Source: Streptomyces cyaneogriseus subsp. noncyanogenus
GTDB taxonomy: Bacteria > Actinomycetota > Actinomycetes > Streptomycetales > Streptomycetaceae
Direction: 5' to 3'
Assembly (NCBI RefSeq): GCF_000931445.1
Contig: NZ_CP010849.1
Location: forward strand, 6,882,001-6,946,000
DNA length: 64,000 bases
Numbering within the stretch: the stretch's first letter is position 1; each line of letters opens with the position of its first letter. A program made the position numbers and the translations under genes. A model generated the notes under the pieces. That model did no database searches. It saw nothing but the letters and a program-made list of their open reading frames with translations, and had not been told where the DNA came from. Below, piece after piece: positions 53,740 to 62,799 of this stretch.

Positions 53740-54276
53740 ATGCTTGAGACTCCCCGTTTGATCCTGCGTCGCTGGCGTGAGGAAGACGTTGCGCCCATGG
53801 CTGCCATCAATGCCGACCCCGAGGTCATGCGGTGGATCCGTGACGGCAGCGTCCGTGACGAACAGCAGACTCGCAGCGGGATCCGGGCATGGGAGAGCGA
53901 GTGGGAGTCACAGGGCTTCGGCCTGTTCGCCGTGGAGATCCGGTCCACTGGCGAACTGGCCGGGTTCACCGGTCTTTCGGTGCCCGGTTACTTGCCGGAG
54001 GTACTGCCGGCGGTCGAGGTCGGCTGGCGGCTGGGACGTTCCCACTGGGGGCAGGGCTTGGCCACCGAGGCCGCTGAAGCCGCTGTACGGTTCGGGTTCG
54101 AAGAGCGAGGGCTGGAGCGGATCGTCAGCATCACTCAAGTGGGCAACGACGCCTCCGAACGGATCGTGAACAAGCTGGGGATGCGTCCGGCCCGAGAGAC
54201 CGTCAATCCCACCGGCGGTAGACGAGTCCGGGTGTTCGAGCTGTCGTCTGGCCAGTACGTCACCACCACTCGTTGA
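53740..54276 (+). CDS. GNAT N-acetyltransferase (RimJ/RimL type)
   Basis: 178 residues from ATG at 53740; an ATG at 53734 is in frame too. The family start LETPRLILRRWREEDVAPMA, the acetyl-CoA region EVGWRLGRSHWGQGLATEAA and the tail SERIVNKLGMRPARE are intact. It transfers acetyl groups to a protein N-terminus or small amine. The last six codons (YVTTTR) overlap the end of a transposase remnant on the other strand, so the natural C-terminus may have been replaced. An IS-like end lies just upstream. Confidence 0.82.
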   Translation: MLETPRLILRRWREEDVAPMAAINADPEVMRWIRDGSVRDEQQTRSGIRAWESEWESQGFGLFAVEIRSTGELAGFTGLSVPGYLPEVLPAVEVGWRLGRSHWGQGLATEAAEAAVRFGFEERGLERIVSITQVGNDASERIVNKLGMRPARETVNPTGGRRVRVFELSSGQYVTTTR

Positions 54277-54418
54277 TGGCGGCAACGAGGACGGTCGCCT
54301 CGTAGCGGACCGCGAGTTGTCGAATCCGGTGGCCACGGCTCGATGTCTCTTTGAGGCGATTGATACCGCGCTCGACCGCGTACCGGGCCTTGTAGTCCGT
54401 GTCGGCCTTGTCCACGCC
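54260..54418 (-). pseudogene. IS5-type transposase C-terminal remnant
   Basis: Reverse frame: DKADTDYKARYAVERGINRL, KETSSRGHRIRQLAVRYEAT and VLVAAINEWW-stop. This is the end of a streptomycete IS5-family transposase, with the ERGINRLK-x-x-RG-x-ATRxDK-like region. The upstream catalytic part is missing. The sequence from 54419 to 54714 is low in coding signal and may be further IS debris. Confidence 0.7.
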
Positions 54419-54714
54419 GACTCGCGTAGCCGGAGGGCTCGGTCGTCAGAACGCCGCCTCCCCTGGGCAGGCAGACCACCGTTCAGCGTGAGGGTCTTGT
54501 TGCCAGTGGTGCCGTTTACCTTGTCGCCCAGGCGAAGTAACGGTGAAGGCCGCCGGCTCCCTGCCGTTCTGGCGTGCCACGGGTCCTCGCCGCACGCTTT
54601 CCGTCGCATTCAACCGACGTTCCCGGCAGGGTCGTTCGGGGTACACCGCCATCACCGACGATCCTGGCCCCGGCCACACGGGGAAAACGCAGGTGTCACG
54701 GGGGGAGAGCGCAG

Positions 54715-55956
54715 GTGCCCGCGAACAGACCCGCTACCGGAGAGCCGCGGTTAACCGTCACCAGGCCCCCGCGCCGCCATCTGCGCCGAGCGCTGGCGGC
54801 GGCGCTGCCCGTCCCGGTCATCGGGCTGGTCCTGCTCGTGACCTCCGGGAACCTGCTGCTGCCGGTGCGGCAGGTGGTCACCATCGAGGCCAAGATGGCC
54901 TCCAAGAGGGACTTCTTCCAGGACCCCGAAGTCGAGCGGCTGCTCATGAAGCACGGCTTCCGCGTGCACATCACGAGCATGGGCTCGCGTGAGATCGCCA
55001 AGCAGGACTACGGTGGATACGACGTCGTCTTCCCCTCCGGCCAGCCGGCCGCCGACCTGATCAGCCGGGAGCGCGCCCGGGCGAACCGTCCGGTGCTGCT
55101 GTACCGCCCGTTCGTCAGTCCCATAGTGCTGGCCACCTACCGGGGCTACGCCGACGTGCTCGCGGCGGAAGGCGTCGCGAAGCGTCTGCCGGACTCGGGC
55201 GGCCCGCCGATGTACTACACCCTCGACATGCGGAAGTTCCTCGACCTCGCGCGCGGCAAGCGGAAGGGCGTCCAGCGCGATCCGGAGGACGGCTACCGCT
55301 GGGACGAGATCGACGACAACGACCACGTCCGCAACGGCAACAAGATCCTCGCCCAGACCTCGGACATCTGCGAGGCCAACTCCGCCGGTACCTACCTCGG
55401 ACTCGTGGCCTTCGTCGAGCACGGGAACGACGCACCGGACAGCGAGGCCGAGGCTGAGCAACTCGCCCGGAAGATCAAGCCGCTCCTCGTCGAACAGGGC
55501 TTGCCGTCCTCCGAACGGGCCGACACGTATCTGTCCCCCGACGGGCAGGGCATCGCCCCCATCTCGGTGATCTACGAGCACCAGTTCCTCGCCCACCAGC
55601 TCCGGCACAAGGCGCAGAAGGGCGAGACCGACGACGAGCGCGTCCTGCTCTACCCGTCCACGCGCTTCGTCACCGAGCCCCAACTCGTCGCGCTGACCGG
55701 CGACGGCGCGCGGCTCGGCGAACTGGTCAGCGAAGACCCCGAACTCCAGCACCGCGCCATGGAGCTGGGTTTCCGGGCCCGCGGCGCCAGCACCGCCACG
55801 AGCAGCGACGAGCTCACCCGGTTCCTCACCGAGCGGAAGATCCCGGTGCCCACCACCTCCTCCGACGACACCCGCGCGGTCCTGCCCAGCCTGCCCCTGC
55901 TGGAGAAGATGATCGAGATCGTCGGCGATTGCCCGGACCGGACGGGCAGCCCGTGA
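54715..55956 (+). CDS. Membrane-anchored extracytoplasmic protein of unknown function (first of a three-gene unit)
   Basis: 413 residues from GTG at 54715 with GGGGGAG upstream. An N-terminal basic stretch and one helix (LAAALPVPVIGLVLLVTSG) anchor it outside the membrane. The rest (KMASKRDFFQDPEVERLLMK, GYDVVFPSGQPAADLISRER, RPVLLYRPFVSPIVLATYRG) has the look of a type 2 periplasmic binding fold: a strand-helix alternation with GYDVVFPSGQ as a ligand loop. It overlaps the VWA lipoprotein gene (GTGA), so they should act together. No transporter genes adjoin. Confidence 0.7.
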   Translation: MPANRPATGEPRLTVTRPPRRHLRRALAAALPVPVIGLVLLVTSGNLLLPVRQVVTIEAKMASKRDFFQDPEVERLLMKHGFRVHITSMGSREIAKQDYGGYDVVFPSGQPAADLISRERARANRPVLLYRPFVSPIVLATYRGYADVLAAEGVAKRLPDSGGPPMYYTLDMRKFLDLARGKRKGVQRDPEDGYRWDEIDDNDHVRNGNKILAQTSDICEANSAGTYLGLVAFVEHGNDAPDSEAEAEQLARKIKPLLVEQGLPSSERADTYLSPDGQGIAPISVIYEHQFLAHQLRHKAQKGETDDERVLLYPSTRFVTEPQLVALTGDGARLGELVSEDPELQHRAMELGFRARGASTATSSDELTRFLTERKIPVPTTSSDDTRAVLPSLPLLEKMIEIVGDCPDRTGSP

Positions 55957-57518
55957 GGCGCGGCGCGGGCCTGCTGGCGCTCTGTCTGGCGCTCGTCGCC
56001 ACCTTCCTCACAGCCTGCTCGGGCGACGCCGACGACGACACGGTCCGGCTGCGCGTCCTCGCCGGCCCCGATCTCGCCGTACTGAGCCCGCTGCTGGGCG
56101 AGTTGAAGGGCGAGACCGGTGTCGACCTGCGCCTGGACCACCGGGCTGACGCGGAGACGAAGACCCCGGACCGTGACCGGTACGACCTCGCGTGGCTGTC
56201 CTCCGACCGCTATCTGCGTCTCACCGACAAATACGCGCTCCGGGGGCTGCAGCGCACCGCCACCATGACGTCCCCCGTCGTCATCGGCCTGAAGCCGGAC
56301 GTGGCACGCGAGCTTCGCGCGCGGGTGCCCGGCTCCCGGCTCACCTGGGCGGACATCGCGGACGCTGCCGCCACCGGCACCGTCCGCTTCGGCATGGCCG
56401 ACCCCCGGCACGCCGGCAGCGGGCTCGCCGCCCTCGTCGGCGTCGCCACCGCGGCGGCCGGCACGGGAGCCGCATTGCGCCCCGAGGACGTCTCCTGCGA
56501 CCGGTTGCGCGGCTTCCGCTCCGGCCAGACCCTCACCGCCGACACCGGCCCCGCCCTCGTCGACACCTACGTCGACCACCAGGACCAGGCCAACGCCCTC
56601 ATCACGTACGAGTCCGATCTGCTCGCCCTCAACGCCTCCGGCCGCCTCGACGACCGCCTGGAGGTCGTTCGCCCCGAGGACGGCATGGTCCTGGCGGACT
56701 TCCCGCTGCTCCTGCTGAACCCGGCCCACCGCGCCGCGTACGACAAGGTCACGCGGTGGCTGCGGCGCGACTCGGTGCAGCGGCAGATCATGCGGCACAC
56801 GCTGCGCCGTCCCGTGAATACGACGGTCACCCGGGACGCGCGGCTGCGCGAACCGGTGGGCAACGCGCTCTTCTACCCCGACCAGCCGGCCGTCGTCGAA
56901 GCGCTGCTGGCGGACTACGGCGACCCCGACCGCCGCACCACGAGCCAGGTGGTCTTCCTGCTCGACTTCTCCGGCTCGATGCGCGGCGCCCGGATGGCCG
57001 CCCTGCGCGAGGCCTTCGCCGGACTCAGCGGCGCGGATCCCTCCGCCTCCGGCAAGTTCACCCGCTTCTACCGGGGCGAGCGACTGACCGTCGTCCGGTT
57101 CGGCGGCCGGGTGCTGGAGCAGACGACCGTCACCGTCACCGGCCCGAAGGATCTGACGGCCCTCGCCGACACCGTCGCCCGGGGCGGCTACGGCGACGCC
57201 ACCGCCGTATGGTCCGCCCTCGACCACGGCTACCGCACCGCTGCCCTCGACCTGGCCGCCGACCCCGACCGCTCCGTCTCACTCGTCCTGATGACGGACG
57301 GCGAGAACAACGCGGGCCTGTCCTACGCCGAGTTCGTACGCCGCCACAAGGCGCTGCCCGCCGCCGTGCGCGCCGGCGTCCCCACCTACCCCGTCCACTT
57401 CGGCGAGGCCGACGCGGGCGAACTGCGGCGCGTGGCGGCGCGGACGGGCGGACGGATGGTGGAGGCCGCCGACTCGTCCCTTTCCGAGGCTTTCAAGGAG
57501 ATCCGTGGCTGTCACTGA
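55953..57518 (+). CDS. Lipoprotein with substrate-binding-like and von Willebrand A domains
   Basis: 521 residues. Lipobox LTAC with the lipid-bearing Cys near residue 28. Residues about 35-310 resemble an ABC-type solute-binding fold (RYDLAWLSSDRYLR, VIGLKPDVARELRA, FGMADPRHAGSGLAALVGVA). Residues about 330-520 are a VWA domain with the metal site DFSGSM and a TDGENN segment. The pairing is seen in other streptomycete proteins of unknown role. Genes on both sides overlap it, which argues for a complex at the outer membrane face. Confidence 0.8.
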   Translation: MRRGAGLLALCLALVATFLTACSGDADDDTVRLRVLAGPDLAVLSPLLGELKGETGVDLRLDHRADAETKTPDRDRYDLAWLSSDRYLRLTDKYALRGLQRTATMTSPVVIGLKPDVARELRARVPGSRLTWADIADAAATGTVRFGMADPRHAGSGLAALVGVATAAAGTGAALRPEDVSCDRLRGFRSGQTLTADTGPALVDTYVDHQDQANALITYESDLLALNASGRLDDRLEVVRPEDGMVLADFPLLLLNPAHRAAYDKVTRWLRRDSVQRQIMRHTLRRPVNTTVTRDARLREPVGNALFYPDQPAVVEALLADYGDPDRRTTSQVVFLLDFSGSMRGARMAALREAFAGLSGADPSASGKFTRFYRGERLTVVRFGGRVLEQTTVTVTGPKDLTALADTVARGGYGDATAVWSALDHGYRTAALDLAADPDRSVSLVLMTDGENNAGLSYAEFVRRHKALPAAVRAGVPTYPVHFGEADAGELRRVAARTGGRMVEAADSSLSEAFKEIRGCH

Positions 57519-58254
57519 CGCACTGTGGTGGAGCCTGTGGTGGCCGTGGATGACGGTCTGGCTGGTGACGGCCGCCGGCGCGGTGGTGCTCGCGGTGATC
57601 CTGGTGCGCCATGTCCGGGAGCGGCGCAGGCACCTGCGGCGCTGGCAGTCGGCGTACAGCATCTGCCTGTACCTCGACGAGCAGGCCGTGATGGACCTGT
57701 ACGAGCTCGGCAACTACCGGTCCGCGCTGGAGGAGGCCGTCGAACTGCGGACGAAGGTCGACACGAGCGTCGGCTTCTGGAGCCGGGTCCTGACGTGGCT
57801 GTTCCGGTTCCGGCTGAAGCGGGACGTCAGCCAGGAGACGTTTCGCAAGTTCGTGCGCAAGGACAAGCCGATCAACGTGATCGGCGTGGTCATGGAGGCC
57901 TTGGACCGGGCCGACGCCATCGTCCACGCCGACCTGATCACGCTGACCGTCGTCCCGAACCGGAACCTCGCCGACAACCTGGCCGACGGCCGTGCGGTGA
58001 CCCTGAGCCGCATCGGCGAATTCGTCTCGGTCAAAGGCGTGTTCTCGCGCGTGCCGGACGTGACGGAGGGGTTCGTCCTGCGGGCCGAGTACGGTGACGA
58101 GCAGCCCCCCGTCTACATGCGCGTCGTAGCTCCCGGGAACGCGCGCCGCTCCATCCCGGACGGCACGTTCACGGCCCGCTGCCTCGGCAAGATGACCGGC
58201 TGGCGCGAGGACACCCGCGAGGTGACGCTGGAGGCGATCGCGATCTTCTGGTGA
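57505..58254 (+). CDS. Single-span membrane protein, third gene of the VWA unit
   Basis: 249 residues from GTG at 57505 with AAGGAG upstream, 14 bases inside the VWA gene. One N-terminal helix (WLVTAAGAVVLAVILVRHV) is followed by a cytoplasmic region that starts with a helical segment (YLDEQAVMDLYELGNYRSAL), and an OB-like beta-rich part (VSVKGVFSRVPDVTEGFVLR). It may link the outer complex to a cytoplasmic partner. I recognise no named family. Confidence 0.72.
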   Translation: MAVTDALWWSLWWPWMTVWLVTAAGAVVLAVILVRHVRERRRHLRRWQSAYSICLYLDEQAVMDLYELGNYRSALEEAVELRTKVDTSVGFWSRVLTWLFRFRLKRDVSQETFRKFVRKDKPINVIGVVMEALDRADAIVHADLITLTVVPNRNLADNLADGRAVTLSRIGEFVSVKGVFSRVPDVTEGFVLRAEYGDEQPPVYMRVVAPGNARRSIPDGTFTARCLGKMTGWREDTREVTLEAIAIFW

Positions 58255-58315
58255 CCGCCGCTCACCGGGAGTCCGGTCCGGCGAGGATGCGGGGGCGCGC
58301 CGGGCTCCCGCAGGA

Positions 58316-58441
58316 TCGGTCTACCTCCGGCAGGTGCGCCGGATCGAGCCGGAGGTGCTGACAGGCCGGGAGGCGGAACTCGCCGAACTCACCGCCTTCC
58401 GTGCCGGGCGCCGGGTGGTGCTGCCCACGCCGGCCACCTGA
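58316..58441 (+). pseudogene. Fragment resembling the front of a streptomycete STAND/NACHT gene
   Basis: Open frame: SVYLRQVRRIEPEVLTGREA then ELAELTAFRAG and a stop. The motif VYLRQVRRI-x-PxxLxGREAELAELxAFC occurs, as I recall, just before the P-loop in a group of Streptomyces ATP-binding proteins. Everything after the Cys position is lost. Confidence 0.4.
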
Positions 58442-58638
58442 CCCGTCCCGCCCCGAGTGCCGCACCCATCGTCCGTACCGCGTTAACACCGGCGATCCTC
58501 CGCCGGGCGACGGGCGTGCGGTCTCCTCATGAGCAGCCTCACGATCACGGTCGTGCGGTACTGGAAGACCCCGTTCCCTTCGCCTTCGGCTGTCTTGCTC
58601 GGTCCTCGGCCCGTCTCGCATCCTGTCGGAGACAGCAC

Positions 58639-58774
58639 CGAAACCTTTCGATCCTCCGGGTCGACGACTTCGTGCCATCCCTGTCCCGTGCGCGTGTCCA
58701 CATCCGCTGCTGTCGAGGTTGAATGGTTCTATGAGGTCGCCCATGTTTCGTAAATACTGCCGAAACCATTGACA
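58639..58774 (+). promoter_or_regulatory. Candidate xylanase operators and -35 box
   Basis: CGAAACCTTTCG at 58639-58650 is a perfect palindrome (arms CGAAA/TTTCG, CC between). GTTTCG (58745-58750) and CGAAAC (58761-58766) form a second, spaced palindrome directly before TTGACA at 58769-58774. CGAAA/TTTCG palindromes have been reported upstream of streptomycete xylanase genes. A matching -10 box is not clear. Confidence 0.5.
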
Positions 58775-58925
58775 ACCTCCCTGGCTGGTCCGACTGTGGT
58801 GACGCTTCCGGGCGTGAATGACATGCGCACACCATCGGCGTCATCTCGTCGATGAACGCCGAGGTGCGCTCGGCATGTCTCCCCGGTCACCGACGGTCCA
58901 CCGTTCGCGAGGAGGAAACGTAGGC

Positions 58926-59975
58926 ATGAGCGAATCCCCTGAGAACCCGAGCCCCCCGCTGGTCAGTCGCAGGAAGCTCGTGCTCGGCGGCGCCGGGGCG
59001 TTGGTGGCGGCGGCCGGGTCGGGCCTGCTGTTACCGGGCACGGCACGTGCGGACCAGGTCCTCACCAGCAACTCGACCGGCACGTACAACGGGTACTACT
59101 ACTCCTTCTGGACCGACGACCCGGGCTCCGTCACCATGACGCTCGGGGCCGCCGGGCAGTACAGCAGCCAGTGGAACAACACCAACAACTGGGTCGGTGG
59201 CCTTGGCTGGAGCAAGGGCAGCCGCAGGACCGTGACCTACTCCGGCACCTTCAACCCCGGCAGCAACGGCTACCTCGCGCTCTACGGATGGACCTCCAAC
59301 CCGCTGGTCGAGTACTACATCGTGGAGAACTTCGGCCCGTACAACCCAGGGTCCGCCGGCACGCGGAGAGGCACGGTCAACGCCGACGGCGGAACGTACA
59401 CCATCTACGAGTCCACACGGGTCAACGCGCCGTCGGTGGAGGGCACCAAGACCTTCCAGCAGTACTGGAGCGTCCGGAACAGCAAGCGGTCCAGCGGGAC
59501 CATCGACACCGGCGTCCACTTCGACGCCTGGCAGGCGGCCGGGATGCCGCTGGGGTCGTTCGACTACTACATGATCATGGCCACGGAGGGCTACCAGAGC
59601 AGCGGCAGCTCCAACGTCACCCTGGGCGGTGGCGGGAGCACCACTCCGCCTCCCGGCGGGGGCACTCCGGGGACGGGCGCCTGCAGCGCCACGTACCGCA
59701 CCACCAACTCGTGGAGCAACGGCTTCAACGGGGAGGTGACCATCACCGCGGGCAGCGGCGGCGCCAGGGACTGGAGGGTGCCGGTGACGTTCGCCGGCGG
59801 CCAGACCGTCACCTCGATCTGGAACGGGACGGCGAGCTGGAGCGGGAACGTGATGACCGTGACCCCGGTCGGCTGGAACGCCAACCTGGGCCCGGGACAG
59901 TCGGCTTTCTTCGGCTTCACCGTCAACGGCTCCAGCAGCACGCCGCCCTCGGTCGGCAGCTGCGGCGTCGGCTGA
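58926..59975 (+). CDS. Secreted GH11 endo-1,4-beta-xylanase with CBM2
   Basis: 349 residues. A twin-arginine signal (SRRKLVLGG...GLLLPGTARA) exports the folded enzyme. The GH11 jelly roll follows, with the nucleophile Glu in LVEYYIVENFG and the acid/base Glu in MATEGYQSSG. A Gly/Thr/Pro linker leads to a C-terminal CBM2 (CSATYRTTNSWSNGFNGEVT to SVGSCG), closed by a Cys pair and bearing exposed Trp residues. It hydrolyses xylan. GAGGAGG precedes the ATG. Codon 36, in the signal peptide, is TTA (59031-59033), so expression may depend on bldA. Confidence 0.95.
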   Translation: MSESPENPSPPLVSRRKLVLGGAGALVAAAGSGLLLPGTARADQVLTSNSTGTYNGYYYSFWTDDPGSVTMTLGAAGQYSSQWNNTNNWVGGLGWSKGSRRTVTYSGTFNPGSNGYLALYGWTSNPLVEYYIVENFGPYNPGSAGTRRGTVNADGGTYTIYESTRVNAPSVEGTKTFQQYWSVRNSKRSSGTIDTGVHFDAWQAAGMPLGSFDYYMIMATEGYQSSGSSNVTLGGGGSTTPPPGGGTPGTGACSATYRTTNSWSNGFNGEVTITAGSGGARDWRVPVTFAGGQTVTSIWNGTASWSGNVMTVTPVGWNANLGPGQSAFFGFTVNGSSSTPPSVGSCGVG

Positions 59976-60047
59976 CCCCGGTCGCCTCCCCGCACCCCGT
60001 ACGCTCCGGCGCGGCGCCCCCTCCGCGGCACCGCGCCGGGCAGGGGG

Positions 60048-60782
60048 TCAGCCGTTGTTCCGGCGCGCGGTCCACACGGTGCCGCGGGCCTCGTACTCCA
60101 ACATGCTCTCCAGGCCGAGCGCGGCGTCGACGCCCAGCTCGCGACGGGCCAGCCACAGGGCGAGGTCCAGGCCGGAGGTGACGCCCCCGGCGGTGACCAG
60201 ATCGCCGTCGTCGACGACGCGGGCGTTCTTCAGGACTCCGCCCTGTCGTTCGAGGTCGGCCTTGGCCCTGTGGTGGGTGGTGCAGGGCCGGCCGTGGGTC
60301 AGGCCGGCGGCGGACAGAAGCATCACTCCGGTGCACAGGGCGCTGATCGTGAGCCCCGGCCGGGGCGCCCGTGCCAGCGCACGGGGCAGGGCGCCTCGCT
60401 GGATCTCGGCCCAGACGCCGGGTTGGTCCCGGCGGGCGTACCCACCGCCCGGGACGACCAGGACGTCGGCCTGTTCCGGGGCCCAGGCCCGGTCGGCGCG
60501 GAGGCGGGTGCCGAAAGCGGCGGTCACGGTGCGAGGGCCGTCGAGGGCCACGTAACGGACGTCGACGGTGCGGTCGGTGAAGTGGTCCGACGCGGCGAGT
60601 ACCTCGTAGGGGGCCGCGAGATCCAGTTCTTCCACGCCGTCGAAGAGCACGACGTGCACGCGGAGAGATGCGGCGTCGTCGTCGCGCTGGCGTGGTGCTG
60701 CGGTGCTCTGCGCGGGGGCGCCGGCGGCGAGTCCGGCGGCTGTGAGGGTGGTCGCGGTACGCAGGAGGGAACGTCGCTTCAC
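60048..60782 (-). CDS. Exported DJ-1/PfpI-family protein
   Basis: 244 residues from GTG at 60782. The N-terminus MKRRSLLRTATTLTAAGLAA looks like an export signal. The DJ-1/PfpI core shows HVVLFDGVEELDLAAPYEVL, DVLVVPGGGY and the nucleophile elbow ALCTGVMLLSAAGL, followed by H-R-A-K-type HxxxD/E residues and SGLDLALWLARRELG. Family members include isonitrile hydratases and glyoxalase-like enzymes; the true substrate is unknown. Confidence 0.82.
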   Translation of the reverse strand: MKRRSLLRTATTLTAAGLAAGAPAQSTAAPRQRDDDAASLRVHVVLFDGVEELDLAAPYEVLAASDHFTDRTVDVRYVALDGPRTVTAAFGTRLRADRAWAPEQADVLVVPGGGYARRDQPGVWAEIQRGALPRALARAPRPGLTISALCTGVMLLSAAGLTHGRPCTTHHRAKADLERQGGVLKNARVVDDGDLVTAGGVTSGLDLALWLARRELGVDAALGLESMLEYEARGTVWTARRNNG

Positions 60783-60889
60783 AGGTTGTCTCTTCCTGAA
60801 CGGTCGGCAAGAGGCCGACAGGGGTTTCCGTGGGCGAGTGGCTCGTCGGCGGGACAGGGCGGCGCGGGGGCGCGCGGGAACTCACGCCT

Positions 60890-61300
60890 CACTGGGCGTG
60901 CGTGGCCCCGGCCGTGCGGGTGCGCGACGAGCCGGGCGGCGCTGTCGACTGCGGCGTGGACGCCCTGGCTCACGGCGCCGAGGACGAGGCCCTTCCCGGG
61001 AGCCGCCGCGAGGGCCCGGGGCAGCACACCCGCCGGATCTCCCGTCGGAGCCCGGAGCCGTCGCCGTACCCCGCGCCGGGGACGACGATCACATCGGCCG
61101 AGCGGGGAGACCGGACGTCCCGGCACCGGATCTCCATGCCGGCGGCCGACGTCACCCGGCGGGGGACCTCGGCATGGACGAAGGACTGCTCGACGAGCTC
61201 CTCGCCCGCGATGCCGAGCACCTCCACGTGACCGGCGAAGTCCTGTTCTTCCAGGCCGTCGTAGCGGACGGTGTGGACGCGCAGCGGGCGTGAGCGCGGG
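60890..61300 (-). pseudogene. Frameshifted DJ-1/PfpI paralogue
   Basis: One frame gives LRVHTVRYDGLEEQDFAGHV and then VEVLGIAGEELVEQSFVHAE and DVIVVPGAGYGDGSGLRREI. Past about 61030 the family pattern continues in another frame (LPRALAAAPGKGLVLGAVSQ, GVHAAVDSAARLVAHPHGRG). The nucleophile Cys of CTG is Ser in GAVSQG. The break plus the lost Cys make it a dead copy. Confidence 0.6.
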
Positions 61301-61503
61301 CGTGGAGTGCCGGTCCGCGAAGGCGGGTCGGCGTCGGCGGTGGGGCGGGCATGGGGCCTCCGTCATGAGTAGGGGCGCGGTGTCCGGCGGCCGTCGGGAA
61401 GCGATGACGCCTCAGTCTTCCTGTGACCACAGGCCCACGACACCGGCACGCGTGCCCCTGACGCGGAAGATCGGGCCAACCCTCCGCGCGCCGTCCACCC
61501 TGC

Positions 61504-62451
61504 TCAGATACGGAAGGCGGCCCGGTAGGCGGAGGGTGTCGTGCCGACCTGCCGGGTGAAGTGGTGGCGCAGCGTCTCGACGGAGCCGAACCCGCACGCC
61601 TCCGCCACCCGCGCCAGCGGCAGCGCCGTCGTCTCCAGGAGTTCCCGGGCGCGCTGGACGCGCTGCGCGAGCAGCCAGCGCAGCGGCGTGGTGCCGGTCT
61701 GGGCGCGGAAGTGACGGGCCAGGCTGCGGCGGCTCATCATCGCGTGCGCGGCGATGTCGGCCAGGTTCAGTGGTTCGCCGAGCTTGCCGCGCATCCACTC
61801 CAGGGTGCCGGCGAGGTCGGTCACGTCCTCCTCGGGCGCCCGGTATTCGATGAACTGAGCCTGCCCACCGGTGCGTTGGGGAGACATGACCAGCGTGCGC
61901 GCGACCTTCGCGGCCACCGCCGCGCCGTGGTCGCGGCGCACCATGTGCAGGCACAGGTCGAGTCCGGCGGCGATCCCGGCCGAGGTGAGCACCTGTCCTT
62001 CGTCCACGTACAGCACCGACGGGTCCACGCGGGTGCGCGGGAAGCGCTCCGCGAGCACGTCGGCGAACCGCCAGTGGGTGGTCGCGCGCCGCCCCTCCAG
62101 GAGCCCAGCGTGGGCGAGGGCGAAGGCTCCGGTGCAGATGGAGGCGATACGGGCGCCGCCGGCCGCTGCCTGCCGTAGCAGTCGGAGCGCGCGCGGAGAC
62201 GGCACCTGGTCGTGCGGGAAGCCGGGAACGATGACGGTCGCCGCGCCCAGGACGTCCTCCCAGCCGTACGAGGAGGAGACGCGGAACGGCTCGACCGGGC
62301 CGGCCGCCGCGGCCACCGCCTGATCGACACAGACTCGCAGCTCGTAGGCGGGTGTTCCGTCGTCGCCTGTGGGCAGTGCGAACACCTGACAGGGAATGGC
62401 GAGATCGAGGGCTGACACCCCGTCGAGCGCGAGAACGGCCACCACGTGCAT
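61504..62451 (-). CDS. GlxA-type AraC-family regulator with DJ-1/PfpI domain
   Basis: 315 residues from ATG at 62451. The N-terminal DJ-1-like domain (VVAVLALDGVSALDLAIPCQ, SICTGAFALAHAGLLEGRRA, TTHWRFADVLAERFP) senses a ligand or is degenerate. The C-terminal AraC domain has both HTH halves: LNLADIAAHAMMSRRSLARH and LPLARVAEACGFGSVETLRH. It probably controls the DJ-1 genes to its left or a nearby operon. Confidence 0.9.
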   Translation of the reverse strand: MHVVAVLALDGVSALDLAIPCQVFALPTGDDGTPAYELRVCVDQAVAAAAGPVEPFRVSSSYGWEDVLGAATVIVPGFPHDQVPSPRALRLLRQAAAGGARIASICTGAFALAHAGLLEGRRATTHWRFADVLAERFPRTRVDPSVLYVDEGQVLTSAGIAAGLDLCLHMVRRDHGAAVAAKVARTLVMSPQRTGGQAQFIEYRAPEEDVTDLAGTLEWMRGKLGEPLNLADIAAHAMMSRRSLARHFRAQTGTTPLRWLLAQRVQRARELLETTALPLARVAEACGFGSVETLRHHFTRQVGTTPSAYRAAFRI

Positions 62452-62690
62452 GCGCCGGAAGTCTACGAGGTCGGGTGAGCGGCTCGGGCGGACGGCCCGC
62501 GGCGCGGGACGACGGCTGCCCCTGGAGACCACCGCGTGCCCAGGGCGATCAGTGCTGCTCCGCCCTCGCCGCCTGCGTCGTGGTGAGGGCGGCGCAGGCG
62601 GCGGGCGCCGCACCGAGGGCGGCCGCGCGGCGCCGTGGGCTGCGTCGACTCGTGGATGGCCCCTGGTCGATGAGTCGGTTGAGGGAGCGC

Positions 62691-62746
62691 CCGCCGCCCG
62701 CCGCCCGCCGCCCGCCGCCCGCCGCCCGCCGCCCGCCGCCCGCCGC
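62691..62746. repeat. Eight tandem copies of a 7-bp repeat
   Basis: CCGCCGC repeated eight times without change, between the AraC-type gene and the cellulase gene end. A simple-sequence tract likely to vary in length between strains, or to be miscounted by the assembler. Confidence 0.85.
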
Positions 62747-62799
62747 CCCGCCGTTCCGGCGGACTGCCGGTCGCCGGAGCGGGCGGCGGGCGTCCTGGA

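Larger units (their letters stand above)
58255..58925. other. Region between the VWA unit and the xylanase gene
   Basis: 671 bases without an intact gene. It contains a short STAND-gene relic (58316-58441) and, from about 58630, candidate control sites of the xylanase gene. Confidence 0.5.

Noticed and set aside
62691..62746. Coding repeat (Ala/Arg-rich tract)
   Set aside because: It lies between two convincing reverse-strand genes; forward frames through it have no ribosome site or family resemblance.
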